This document shows, one piece after another, positions 1-7,246 of a stretch of 13,198 nucleotides of DNA (position 1 is the stretch's first letter; every line of letters begins with the position of its first letter). Below the pieces are notes generated by a model. That model was not told where the DNA came from, ran no database searches, and saw nothing but the letters and a program-made list of their open reading frames with translations. Source of the DNA: Bacteriovoracaceae bacterium UBA6144 (GTDB lineage Bacteria > Bdellovibrionota > Bacteriovoracia > Bacteriovoracales > Bacteriovoracaceae). The stretch is from positions 1,929 through 15,126 of the forward strand of contig DIVA01000095.1 in assembly GCA_002435705.1 (NCBI GenBank). Direction: 5' to 3'. The position numbers and the translations under genes are program-made.

Positions 1-1100
1 ACGACGCCGGCACCTTCTTTGAGGCGCACCTGAATGCGAGAGGCACCGGTCTTGGTGGTGGAAGAGAGCGCGAGAATAGGTTTGCCACGTTCACTGAGTC
101 CAGCGGCACGCATGAAATCCATCTGACCTCCGACTCCGGAGATGATCTTGTGGCCGATGGAATCGGCACAGACTTGTCCGGTGAGATCGATCTCCGTGGC
201 AGAATTAACGGCCGTGACTTTTGGATTACGAATGATGTTCATCGGGAAATTGGTGTAGCTCGCCTCGAGGTTCAGCACACTGTAGTTATCGTTGATGTAC
301 TGGTACATCTCGGGGGATCCGATCATAAAACACGAAGTGGTTTTTCCCTGATGGAATTTTTTATGTCGATTCGTCACAACACCAGCTTTGATGAGGTCAA
401 AGGCCCCATCGCTCCACATCTCAGTGTGAATTCCCAGGTCTTTGTGCTGCAAGAGATGCGCACAGACGGCATCAGGAATGGCACCGATACCAAGTTGTAG
501 CGTGGCCCCGTCTTCAATCAATTCAGAGGCGTGTTTTCCGATGAGAAGCTCCGTTGCATTAAGCTTTCGGCGCGCGGGTGAGTACACATCACGCTCGACC
601 TCAATGGCATAATCAATATCGCTGATGTGAAGAAAACCATCGCCGTGCACACGAGGCATCCGTGGGTTGATCTCAGCGATCACAATCTTCGCCATCTCCG
701 CTGCTGCCTTGGCACAATCCACACTCACACCCAAAGACACATGGCCGTGCTCGTCGGGTGGTGAGACTTGAATGAAGGCGACGTCAATTTTTTTGATGCC
801 GTTTCGAAAAAGTAAAGGGATCTCGGAGAGAAAGCAGGGGATGTAGTCGATGGCGTCGTAATCCATCTGCGCGCGCATGTTTTTACCTACAAAAAGATTA
901 GATACTCTGAAGGCCTTGTGGCGCGCATAGGGGGCATCACCTTCAGTGTGCAGATGCATGATCTCTATATGAGAAAGACGGTCAGCCTCTTTCATCATCA
1001 GCTCAATCAGTTTGAAAGGCGTCGCAGCTCCCCCATGAATGAAAATGGACTGGTGAGGAGCGAGGGTCTGCATGAGCTCAGAATGAGATGAAAATTTCAT
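1..1100 (-). CDS. Acetyl-CoA hydrolase / CoA-transferase family protein (3' end beyond window)
   Basis: The reverse strand is open from an ATG at 1100 to the window edge, giving the first 366 codons of a family whose members usually have about 430 or more residues, so only the C-terminal part is missing. It starts MKFSSHSELMQTL. Recognisable family signatures are IGAIPDAV in the middle, the NSATEIDLTGQVCADSIG block and the GVGGQMDFMRAAG block. In this family (acetate/succinate and 4-hydroxybutyrate CoA-transferases) the Glu of the E-[IV]-D-L-T-G-Q motif forms the glutamyl-CoA thioester; here it is Glu303, codon 192-194. The enzyme would move CoA between acetyl-CoA and another carboxylate, or hydrolyse it, in the cytoplasm. 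The exact acceptor cannot be told from sequence alone. No strong Shine-Dalgarno is seen upstream of the ATG, but family similarity begins close to this start. It is divergent from the beta-CASP gene across a 500-base gap. Confidence 0.9.
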   Translation of the reverse strand, partial: MKFSSHSELMQTLAPHQSIFIHGGAATPFKLIELMMKEADRLSHIEIMHLHTEGDAPYARHKAFRVSNLFVGKNMRAQMDYDAIDYIPCFLSEIPLLFRNGIKKIDVAFIQVSPPDEHGHVSLGVSVDCAKAAAEMAKIVIAEINPRMPRVHGDGFLHISDIDYAIEVERDVYSPARRKLNATELLIGKHASELIEDGATLQLGIGAIPDAVCAHLLQHKDLGIHTEMWSDGAFDLIKAGVVTNRHKKFHQGKTTSCFMIGSPEMYQYINDNYSVLNLEASYTNFPMNIIRNPKVTAVNSATEIDLTGQVCADSIGHKIISGVGGQMDFMRAAGLSERGKPILALSSTTKTGASRIQVRLKEGAGV

Positions 1101-1263
1101 GGCTTTTATCCAGGTAAGGAATGAAGGATCCATTAAGAGTAAAGGCTTTGGAGGTACAATTCAATAATCTTAATGATTCTGATTTTAAAGGATAGAAATG
1201 GTGTAGTAAATTTAACGAAAGCAGACTTGGCAAACTAACTTAACAATTAAGAAAATGTTTCTT

Positions 1264-1303
1264 CCCGGCACCTGAATCTAATTTCTTAGCATCAGGTGCC
1301 GGG
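1264..1303. repeat. Perfect 12-bp inverted repeat (hairpin 1)
   Basis: CCCGGCACCTGA at 1264-1275 is exactly complementary to TCAGGTGCCGGG at 1292-1303, with a 16-base loop. On the plus strand it is followed by TTTCT, so it could act as a weak terminator for rightward transcription. However, no rightward gene lies immediately upstream. It shares GGCACC-y-GAATC with the next hairpin, which points to a repeat family rather than a lone terminator. Confidence 0.65.
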
Positions 1304-1313
1304 TTTCTAGGGA

Positions 1314-1338
1314 GACTCGGGTGACTGGCACCCGAATC
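1314..1338. repeat. Second inverted repeat next to hairpin 1
   Basis: GACTCGGGTG at 1314-1323 pairs with CACCCGAATC at 1329-1338 over ten positions with one C/A mismatch, leaving a 5-base loop. The right arm overlaps GGCACCCGAATC (1327-1338), which differs by one base from GGCACCTGAATC (1267-1278) in the first hairpin. The two hairpins are only 10 bases apart. Confidence 0.55.
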
Positions 1339-1600
1339 GTTCTTTTGAGTAGTCGCGAACATAATTCTCTCTCCAATTTGATTGAGAAGTTCTCCTCACA
1401 ACTATAAGCCCGACAAGAAAAGTCGCAAAAGAAAAAAAACGTTCAATCCAACTGATGGATTTTGTGTGAGCTAAATGAGAAGAAAATGCCTCGTTATTTT
1501 AGGGTTGCCTATGAAAGTTGGCACCAGCGCTATCTTCTCCTTTAAATCTTTCTAAAATGATGAAATCATTTATAAATAAATCTTATAAAATGAGGGCCAG

Positions 1601-3166
1601 GTGCAGGGCAAATTAATCGATGGGAAGTTTTATGAAGTGGTCTCTAAACCATGGTTTGGGCCTAGGAAGCGTGCAAAAGAATTTTTAACCGATAGATCAA
1701 GATTACAAAGCCCCGAGGAAGCCTATCAGACACTGCGAGAGATTCTTGGAAATAGAACAGATGGTATCCAGGGGATTCGTTTCTATGACTTCGTTGATAA
1801 CAATGATGGCTTCCATTACACGATAGGTTTGATTTGGACATTTTGTGATCCTGTTTTTCGCGATAAAATTTATAGCATCGCTTCGGATTGGGTGAAGGCA
1901 TCGGGATGGTATCCACTGCCTCAAGGTGAACGGATCGGAAGCCATCAAATTATCGAATCATTTTTTAATAGGCATAAGTGGGAAGCGAAACTTCCTCAAT
2001 TCTCGGGACAAATAGAATCCCTTTGTTCGACTGTGGATCATCGAGGGGGGTGCTCCGTTGCTGTTAAGATTGGCAGTGAGTACTTAATTCTTGATACAGG
2101 TCTATCTGGGTCCTATATACCACAAAAATTAGATAAGCTTTGTTTCGTCACACATACGCATGGTGATCACACAGGTAATATTGATCTGGTTAACAAAAAT
2201 AAAATTCCTGTGATTATGAGCGAGACAACCTCCTATTTACTTTCAAAATTTAAAATTATTCGTGATAGTGATTTATCTCAAAACACCATTCCCATCGCTT
2301 CAAATGAAAAGATGGTGCTTGGGGATTCCCTAGAGCTTCAGGCTTTTCCTGTGCCTCATATGCCAGGAGCTCTAGGAGCGATCATTAAGGATAAGATAAA
2401 AGCGCTTGTTTTTACTGGGGACATTTGTTTTCGTACAGCTCGGCATGACTACATTGATGAGTTTGTTGAAATTGTAAAAAACATCGATGTGAAAGATAAG
2501 TATGTCATGATCGATGCCACTATGGCCGGACGAAGTTTTGGCGCGACTGCCACAGAGACAGCGGCTCAGATCTGTGCGCGTGATGATGTGAGAGACATTG
2601 TTTTCTCTGCCCCCTCTGCGGATCATCTGCTCTATGCCTACTTAGATATCTTTCATCATGTAAAGGAAGGTGCCACACGCAACAGTGTACACTTTTGCTT
2701 GGGGTCACGCTTGCGTGCAATGTTTGAATGCATCCACGAATCATTTATTACCCGACGCCAAGATGTGTTAGATCCTTTTCTATTGGCACAGTATCACAAA
2801 ACAATGAGTGCTTGGGCTGAAAGCAGATGGGTTCTATGGCTACCTGCTACGCCTCAAATTAAACCCGACCAGAAAAGATATTACTTCGTTTCAGATGCTG
2901 ATATGAAGTATCTAAAGCTCCCTAAGGATGCCTGGTATGTGCGAATAGGACGAGAGGGAGAGTTCGATAGCCCAAAGAAACTGAACGTGGATGCAAATGC
3001 CTGGAGCCTTCATAGTGATGAAGACTCATTGGTGGAAGCAACGAGAAAGTTGTCTTCCATTTCAAAAGTGATCCTTTTTCACAATTCTAAAGATAAGTTG
3101 AATTCTTTCATGAAGACACACAACTTGAGGGCTTCGATACTTTCGCAAAGCCCTTATTCACTTTAA
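1601..3166 (+). CDS. RNase J-like beta-CASP metallo-beta-lactamase-fold protein with N-terminal extension
   Basis: 521 residues from a GTG start, with GAGG at 1592-1595 giving 5-base spacing; the ATG at 1590 is out of frame. Residues about 145-300 form a metallo-beta-lactamase fold: LILDTGL (D165), THTHGDH at 184-190, HMPGALG (H253) and FTGD (D274). YVMIDATMAG (D305) matches beta-CASP motif A of RNase J-type nucleases. The C-terminus has an RMMBL-like block, with LHS (H471) followed by EDSLVEA and then ILFHN (H494), corresponding to the SGHa...vHG pattern. Known beta-CASP proteins of this kind cut RNA or DNA using two zinc ions, so a cytoplasmic nuclease is the likely role. Residues 1-130 match nothing I recognise and are not the usual RNase J start. 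The 3' end overlaps the convergent gene by 9 bases. Substrate and pathway are unknown. Confidence 0.85.
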   Translation: MQGKLIDGKFYEVVSKPWFGPRKRAKEFLTDRSRLQSPEEAYQTLREILGNRTDGIQGIRFYDFVDNNDGFHYTIGLIWTFCDPVFRDKIYSIASDWVKASGWYPLPQGERIGSHQIIESFFNRHKWEAKLPQFSGQIESLCSTVDHRGGCSVAVKIGSEYLILDTGLSGSYIPQKLDKLCFVTHTHGDHTGNIDLVNKNKIPVIMSETTSYLLSKFKIIRDSDLSQNTIPIASNEKMVLGDSLELQAFPVPHMPGALGAIIKDKIKALVFTGDICFRTARHDYIDEFVEIVKNIDVKDKYVMIDATMAGRSFGATATETAAQICARDDVRDIVFSAPSADHLLYAYLDIFHHVKEGATRNSVHFCLGSRLRAMFECIHESFITRRQDVLDPFLLAQYHKTMSAWAESRWVLWLPATPQIKPDQKRYYFVSDADMKYLKLPKDAWYVRIGREGEFDSPKKLNVDANAWSLHSDEDSLVEATRKLSSISKVILFHNSKDKLNSFMKTHNLRASILSQSPYSL

Positions 3167-3805
3167 AGAAACGATGAACTCCATGACTTCTATGTATTCG
3201 ATTGTATCGGGGGAGTGGAGTTTCTTATTTTTAAAGTGCCTTTGGAGAATGTCTTTTAAAAGAAATTGAAGCTCCTGAAAGAAATCAAATTTGCCCTTTT
3301 TTACTCCATCGATCAAAGTATAAGCCACTATAGGTGTTGAATAATAAGAGAGGATCCTTTCCAGCATTTTGCGTCTTAGTTTTCCTACAGATTTTTCAAT
3401 TTTCTTGGTGGATGCAGCCCCTTTCTCCCAAAAATCTGAGAGTGGATACTCTCTTTCAAGAAAGTCGATGCTCGCATTTAAGGCTGAGTGAACATTGTGA
3501 TAAGGATTTTGTCCCTTAAGAAGTGATTCGCACATGAAGGGGACTGTTGAAAATTTTTGTACGATGAGTTTGTCTCTGGGATCTTCGGATCCGTGGGACA
3601 TGATCATATGGAGTTGAAGATATCGAACAAGTTTTAGAGAAAGATCGTTTTGATCTTTAAAGTCTGATCTCTTGAGACTTGCTTGAGTACAGAAGAGGCA
3701 TAGATCTTTTTGAGTTCCATAGTCTAGGAAATATTCTGCGTCGGATCTTGCTAGCTTATTAATCCATTTTTGTTGAATTCCTAGGACCTCGTTCTTAATA
3801 TTCAT
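3158..3805 (-). CDS. Hypothetical protein, 215 residues
   Basis: I do not recognise this protein. It has no signal peptide or membrane segment, is rich in charged residues and appears largely helical, so it is probably cytoplasmic. An early CLFC pair (C36, C39) is followed about 27 residues later by HMIMSH (H66, H71). That is a possible metal-binding C2H2-like arrangement, but its spacing is longer than in classical zinc fingers. The ATG at 3805 is preceded by GGGAG with 6-base spacing, which supports this start. The GGG of that site lies inside a hairpin (3814-3833) that could mask it. The gene is convergent with the beta-CASP gene (9-base overlap) and divergent from the PEGA/barrel gene. 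Base composition is like its AT-rich neighbours. Confidence 0.75.
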   Translation of the reverse strand: MNIKNEVLGIQQKWINKLARSDAEYFLDYGTQKDLCLFCTQASLKRSDFKDQNDLSLKLVRYLQLHMIMSHGSEDPRDKLIVQKFSTVPFMCESLLKGQNPYHNVHSALNASIDFLEREYPLSDFWEKGAASTKKIEKSVGKLRRKMLERILSYYSTPIVAYTLIDGVKKGKFDFFQELQFLLKDILQRHFKNKKLHSPDTIEYIEVMEFIVSLK

Positions 3806-3813
3806 AGTGTTCT

Positions 3814-3833
3814 CCCTAACCTAAAGGTTAGGG
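3814..3833. promoter_or_regulatory. Hairpin covering the ribosome binding site of the 3158-3805 gene
   Basis: CCCTAACC (3814-3821) and GGTTAGGG (3826-3833) are perfectly complementary around a TAAA loop. In the leftward transcript the closing GGG is part of the GGGAG Shine-Dalgarno of the gene starting at 3805, so folding would hide it. In the rightward transcript the same element sits in the leader of the PEGA/barrel gene. It could also be a protein-binding palindrome. Confidence 0.5.
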
Positions 3834-3838
3834 GAGTT

Positions 3839-3859
3839 CGGTCTCATTTTATGGGACCG
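3839..3859 (+). promoter_or_regulatory. Second leader hairpin upstream of the PEGA/barrel gene
   Basis: CGGTCTCAT (3839-3847) pairs with ATGGGACCG (3851-3859) around a TTT loop. Nine pairs form, one of them a G-U in the rightward RNA; in the leftward RNA that pair becomes an A-C mismatch. The structure therefore fits the plus-strand transcript better. It starts five bases after the previous hairpin and ends 36 bases before the preferred start at 3896. Confidence 0.45.
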
Positions 3860-3895
3860 GTAAAGGGGATGATAAGGTCATTCAAGAGGTGGCCT

Positions 3896-5125
3896 ATGAA
3901 AATCATCTTTGTTCTTTTATTACTTATTGTGCCCTTGGAGCTGAGTGCGACTGAAATCCAAACACTGGGAGGATCAAATGATCAGAAGACTCACATTAAA
4001 GTTGAAGCGCATCCATCAGATGCTTTTGTTACTTTCCTTCGTCACGACAATGGCGATTCAATACGGGGATCAAGTAAAACCTTATTTCATCTTCCTCATG
4101 GGTATTATCAAATAATGGTGAGCTCACGAGGCTATATCTCTTTTTCAAAAGAGATCTTGGTGAGTGGAGCTCATAAGTCGCTTGATATTAAGCTTGAAGC
4201 AGAGTTCTCCACGTTGGTTCTTTCAATGGATCCACCGAATGCCGTCGTAAGGCATGAGGGTAAAATTGTTAACCCCTCAGGTTTTGCCATGCAGGTTGAA
4301 AAATCTCATACTGTCCTTGTTTCACATCCTAATTATTATCCCAAGAGTATCATTGTGACTCCGACTGAAGCAGAGACCATCTATGAGGACATTTATCTGG
4401 AGCCCAAATTAAGTACTGTGCATTATGAGATCCACCCAAGGGGGGCCTTACTGGAGATAGATGGCGAGGAGCAATCCAATTCGCGGATTCCCATTTCTGT
4501 TGCACCTGGTAAGCGGCACATAAAAATCTCAATGACTGATTACTTTGACTATGAAGAAGTTATAATGGTCGAAGCAAACAGGATTTATCCTCTCAAAGTG
4601 GTTAAGCTTGATAGCAATTCAGAAGATATTTCTCCATCTGATAAAAAGATTTCTGGGCGCTTTGAGTATAATCCGATCAGTTTTATGGGGACCCATGGAA
4701 GGGCGAGCCTGATCCCGTTTGCTCTCCATTTAGAGTCCCGCTATTTGTCTTTGGGGGTGGGGTTTAATCAAATCACAGATGAAAGAGAGTGGACTGATGA
4801 TAATAATTTAATCCAAAAAGAAACTAAAGACTATTTCGATAGCTATGCTACCATAAGACTCATTTCTCCAAGGGTTTTAGAGAATTACAAATTTTACATA
4901 TCTGGAACTTACGGGTCTATTTTGACTCAAATGAAAAATACATCACTCGAAGTGAAATCTCAAAAAACTCTTATTTACCAAGGTTATGGTATAGGCGTCA
5001 GAGGCTACGCCTCACCTCGATGGTCTTGGCACTTAGAGCATTACCAAGTCCAAACCATTGATGAAGAACTGAACCATGGATCGAAAAATTCTCGCACCAT
5101 CATGGGGCTTGGGTACGAGTTTTAG
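3896..5125 (+). CDS. PEGA-repeat protein with C-terminal outer-membrane beta-barrel-like domain
   Basis: I choose the ATG at 3896 (409 residues) over an in-frame ATG at 3851. AAGAGG at 3884-3889 gives good spacing, and the protein then begins with a clean signal peptide, MKIIFVLLLLIVPLELSA, cut near residue 18. Residues about 33-101, 105-169 and 173-238 are three similar beta-rich repeats with the PEGA pattern: a P-x-[GDN]-A turn followed by an HGYY / SHPNYYP / PGKRHI-type element. Residues about 253-409 alternate polar and hydrophobic residues, contain several aromatic-rich strands and end GLGYEF. A terminal aromatic is typical of outer-membrane barrels that use the BAM machinery. The likely site is the outer membrane, with PEGA repeats in the periplasm. 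PEGA domains are structural or carbohydrate/envelope-associated modules, and the exact function is unknown. The FHA gene follows after 58 bases. Confidence 0.75.
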   Translation: MKIIFVLLLLIVPLELSATEIQTLGGSNDQKTHIKVEAHPSDAFVTFLRHDNGDSIRGSSKTLFHLPHGYYQIMVSSRGYISFSKEILVSGAHKSLDIKLEAEFSTLVLSMDPPNAVVRHEGKIVNPSGFAMQVEKSHTVLVSHPNYYPKSIIVTPTEAETIYEDIYLEPKLSTVHYEIHPRGALLEIDGEEQSNSRIPISVAPGKRHIKISMTDYFDYEEVIMVEANRIYPLKVVKLDSNSEDISPSDKKISGRFEYNPISFMGTHGRASLIPFALHLESRYLSLGVGFNQITDEREWTDDNNLIQKETKDYFDSYATIRLISPRVLENYKFYISGTYGSILTQMKNTSLEVKSQKTLIYQGYGIGVRGYASPRWSWHLEHYQVQTIDEELNHGSKNSRTIMGLGYEF

Positions 5126-5150
5126 GGTGAATTTTTTTAAAAAAAAGGAC

Positions 5151-5156
5151 TATAAT
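5151..5156 (+). promoter_or_regulatory. Possible -10 element before the FHA gene
   Basis: A perfect TATAAT lies 27 bases before the FHA gene's preferred ATG, just after a symmetrical T7A8 tract (5132-5146) that could act as a bent or UP-like element. No good -35 hexamer is seen at 16-18 bases (GTGAAT at best). Promoter activity is therefore plausible but unproven. Confidence 0.3.
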
Positions 5157-5183
5157 GAATCTAGAGTAAAAGAAAGGACTGTG

Positions 5184-6020
5184 ATGGGAGCCAAGGATAA
5201 ACGGCAGCAGCTGATTAAGGAAATTCTCCAGTCCGGTGGAGCCCTCGACAGTAGCGCGATCAAAGAGCGAGTCTGCGCAAGATTAAACATCGATACGGAT
5301 GACTACCCCAAAGCGACATTTCTGCGTCACCTTAAAGAATTGGTCGACGAGAATCAGATCACCCTTGAAAATAATTACGGCAAGAACTTGTACCATCTTC
5401 CAGATGAGGGATGGGATGTCTTAGGGCAAAAATATATCGAAAATCTTGGGCATCGTCTTTTTGTCCCCAAGATGATCCGAACAGCAGGAGTAAGAGTCCT
5501 TCCTGGTTTTCAGCCTTCCCGAGAAGATTCTGAAGTGGCGATCGTCATGGAGCTGGGTCAGACATTTTTTACACTCTATGTGCATAAAGATGCTCTTCCT
5601 TTTAATCTTCATATCTCTCGCACTCAATTAGAATATGATAAGCCAAAGCTAATCACTCAATACGGAAGCCGAATAATTTTTCTTGAGGCCATGATCCGAA
5701 AAGTTTCTGGATACAAAGAAGATAATCAGAAGAAAAATGGGCACGTGGTCCTAGTCTTTTCTCAAGATGGAATACTTTCAATCGAAGATCTGGGGTCTAC
5801 GCATGGAACATTTGTTGTGAATCTATCCACTGAGGATTGTGAACGGCTCCAGCGTGTGGCCAATGAGTCTAGTCGTTCCACCAGTCGTCATAATGAGGAA
5901 GATAGCAAGACGCTCGCGAAGAAGATTTATCTTCCATTGCCAGAGTTTACACTCAAAAATTTCGGTTTTCCTGTCTCCTTGAAGTGTTCTGATGAGCTAA
6001 CACTTTCGATTCTTTCCTAA
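5184..6020 (+). CDS. Winged-helix + FHA domain protein (putative phosphothreonine-responsive regulator)
   Basis: The preferred start is the ATG at 5184 (278 residues), with AAGGA at 5174-5178 giving 5-base spacing. GTG at 5181 is possible. An in-frame ATG at 5076 would run 50 bases into the previous gene and add an unrelated N-terminus. Residues 1-75 look like a winged helix-turn-helix: an opening helix, then YPKATFLRHLKEL as recognition-helix candidate and a wing around ITLENNYGKNLYHL. An FHA domain follows, with HISRTQ at 143-148 (the Ser-Arg of the phosphothreonine pocket) and DLGSTHGTF at 202-210. The gap between these motifs is longer than usual, with an insertion around 155-185. FHA domains bind phosphothreonine peptides, so a partner of the nearby Ser/Thr kinase (9522-10601) is likely. 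No transmembrane segment is present. It would be a cytoplasmic, possibly DNA-binding, signalling protein. Confidence 0.8.
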   Translation: MGAKDKRQQLIKEILQSGGALDSSAIKERVCARLNIDTDDYPKATFLRHLKELVDENQITLENNYGKNLYHLPDEGWDVLGQKYIENLGHRLFVPKMIRTAGVRVLPGFQPSREDSEVAIVMELGQTFFTLYVHKDALPFNLHISRTQLEYDKPKLITQYGSRIIFLEAMIRKVSGYKEDNQKKNGHVVLVFSQDGILSIEDLGSTHGTFVVNLSTEDCERLQRVANESSRSTSRHNEEDSKTLAKKIYLPLPEFTLKNFGFPVSLKCSDELTLSILS

Positions 6021-6070
6021 AAAATTTAAGTTCTGATTAAATTCAAAGACATACCTCTCGGTATCAGTTT

Positions 6071-6101
6071 TTGAGACTCTCTTTCATTAAACTTTCATAA
6101 A
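6071..6101 (+). promoter_or_regulatory. Possible promoter for the lipoprotein genes
   Basis: TTGAGA at 6071-6076 matches the sigma-70 -35 consensus at five of six positions. CATAAA at 6096-6101 matches -10 at four of six, with a long 19-base spacer. It lies in the 100-base gap between the FHA gene and the first lipoprotein gene. The evidence is weak, and readthrough from the FHA gene is equally possible. Confidence 0.25.
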
Positions 6102-6120
6102 CCACAACAAGGAGAATTTT

Positions 6121-6807
6121 GTGAAAAATCTTTCTATCTGTTTTATGAATGTTGCAGCCCTTTCTCTTGCTTCGTGTGCCTCTGCCCCAGAAGAAAAGCA
6201 GGTAGTAGAAGTTCAAAATGACATCATTTTAAAACACATGGCTGAAGGTAAGAAGGTTATTGGAAAGGACTTTGATAAAAAGTTTTCTGAAGACGGACTC
6301 ATCAATGGTGAATTCGTGGCGATTGGGTCTGTAAAAGCGAGCTATAATACAAATGAAAAATCGATGCTAGCACTAGCAACAATGGAGGCTAAGTCCACAC
6401 TGCTTGAGAGTGCCCCATCTGAGTACAAGAAAGTTATCCAGAGCTCTCTAAGTTACGTCAATAATGACAATGGCGCTCTTGATTCCGTGGGTATCTATGT
6501 CACAGAGGCAAAGGCTTTAACCGGAATCAAGGTTCAGTTTTCTGACACGCAATGTATCGTTTATGCATTACCTAAAATGGATGTGAGTTACGAGTACGTT
6601 CGGGAATGTCGTGCCATTGCGAGAGTTCCTGCGACAAATTTAGCGACTGCTTATAAATACACCATGGATCGTAAGTACAAAATGGAGGATCAGCTCAAAC
6701 TGAAGGAGATCATGCATAAGCAGCTTATGGGTGTCATGCTAGAGACAGATGTTTTGGCTTCCGATGCGGATTTAACTAAAAACCGCGAGCCAATCCCTAA
6801 GCCTTAA
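6121..6807 (+). CDS. Lipoprotein, paralogue of the 7671-8231 gene (LPP20-like)
   Basis: 228 residues from a GTG start, with AAGGAG at 6109-6114 as ribosome binding site. The N-terminus is a lipoprotein signal ending in LASC, so Cys19 would be lipidated. The mature part contains EFVAIGSVKAS at about 75, a helical EAK segment, and near residues 138-175 a block with QCIV, a YEYVRECRAIARVP stretch and an ATAYKY end. The same order of motifs occurs in the lipoprotein at 7671-8231, so the two are diverged duplicates. The IGS-x-x-A...A-x-x-EA-K pattern recalls the LPP20 lipoprotein family, but I am not certain of membership. A charged 55-residue tail after the shared domain is unique to this copy. 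It is the first of four lipoprotein genes in tight tandem; the role is probably envelope-associated and otherwise unknown. Confidence 0.8.
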   Translation: MKNLSICFMNVAALSLASCASAPEEKQVVEVQNDIILKHMAEGKKVIGKDFDKKFSEDGLINGEFVAIGSVKASYNTNEKSMLALATMEAKSTLLESAPSEYKKVIQSSLSYVNNDNGALDSVGIYVTEAKALTGIKVQFSDTQCIVYALPKMDVSYEYVRECRAIARVPATNLATAYKYTMDRKYKMEDQLKLKEIMHKQLMGVMLETDVLASDADLTKNREPIPKP

Positions 6808-6820
6808 GGGAGGGGGAGAT

Positions 6821-7246
6821 ATGAAAGAGTTCTTGCTGAGTCTATTAATCTGCTCTCTTGCATCATGCGCCAGGCTCCATCATGCCAATGAAGTAAGTCA
6901 AGTTACACTCCACAAAGTTGACTATGGAGTGGAGCCTTCAATGGATAACGGCAATTGGTACCATGAGTTTAGCTGTTTTAATGATCATAAATCAGGAAGA
7001 GTTTTTACAACCTATGCAAGTGATATGCGCAAAGTGCTGGGTCTCCTGTATGGGATGGAGTCAACCTACAACTATGAATTTGTTATCTATAACGACAATT
7101 TTATGCTGCGAGAAAAAATGGAAGTCGCCTCAAGGCCAGACTCGGTTAGCTTTGAAGTGGCTTATTGCTACTATCAAGACTGGAGACAGCGATTTACTCA
7201 TTTTGATGATGTGAAACTACTCTACATGTCAGTGAGGATTTTATGA
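6821..7246 (+). CDS. Small lipoprotein of unknown function
   Basis: 141 residues. The start ATG follows a long purine-rich ribosome binding site (GGGAGGGGGAG). The signal peptide ends in LASC, making Cys16 the lipid attachment site. The mature protein is about 125 residues, aromatic-rich (WYHEFSCF, CYYQDW) and predicted mostly beta, with two further cysteines (in EFSCF and AYCYY) that could form a disulfide in the periplasm. I recognise no family. It begins 13 bases after the previous lipoprotein gene, and its stop overlaps the next start as ATGA, so it is almost certainly co-transcribed and translationally coupled. Confidence 0.75.
   Translation: MKEFLLSLLICSLASCARLHHANEVSQVTLHKVDYGVEPSMDNGNWYHEFSCFNDHKSGRVFTTYASDMRKVLGLLYGMESTYNYEFVIYNDNFMLREKMEVASRPDSVSFEVAYCYYQDWRQRFTHFDDVKLLYMSVRIL

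Larger units (their letters stand above)
1101..1600. other. 500-base divergent intergenic region with no convincing gene
   Basis: No ORF with a believable start and coding character is present on either strand. The stretch is mostly AT-rich and must hold the promoters of the leftward CoA-transferase gene and the rightward beta-CASP gene. Its clearest structure is a pair of adjacent GC-rich hairpins at 1264-1338. A short inverted repeat, AAATGAT-GAA-ATCATTT, lies at 1555-1571, and a TATAAAAT run at 1584-1591 sits just before the rightward start. The motif GGCACC (or its complement) occurs at 1267, 1296, 1327 and 1520, which is notable in such AT-rich DNA. Confidence 0.6.

Noticed and set aside
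150..500. A 116-residue plus-strand reading frame inside the CoA-transferase gene
   Set aside because: It is the antisense shadow of a gene with clear family motifs on the minus strand, and it has no recognisable domain of its own.
3851..3895. Upstream in-frame ATG for the PEGA/barrel protein
   Set aside because: It would put 15 polar residues ahead of the signal peptide and its ATG lies inside a hairpin; the ATG at 3896 has AAGAGG and gives a standard signal peptide.
5076..5183. Upstream in-frame ATG for the FHA protein
   Set aside because: It overlaps the PEGA/barrel gene by 50 bases, lacks a ribosome binding site and adds residues with no domain character; the ATG at 5184 has AAGGA at good spacing.
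6051..6064. ATACC-TCTC-GGTAT hairpin after the FHA gene as a terminator
   Set aside because: The stem is only five pairs, AT-rich, and lacks a following T-run.
6918..7214. A 98-residue plus-strand frame inside the second lipoprotein gene
   Set aside because: The overlapping frame with a signal peptide, ribosome binding site and operon spacing is the real gene; this one has none of these.
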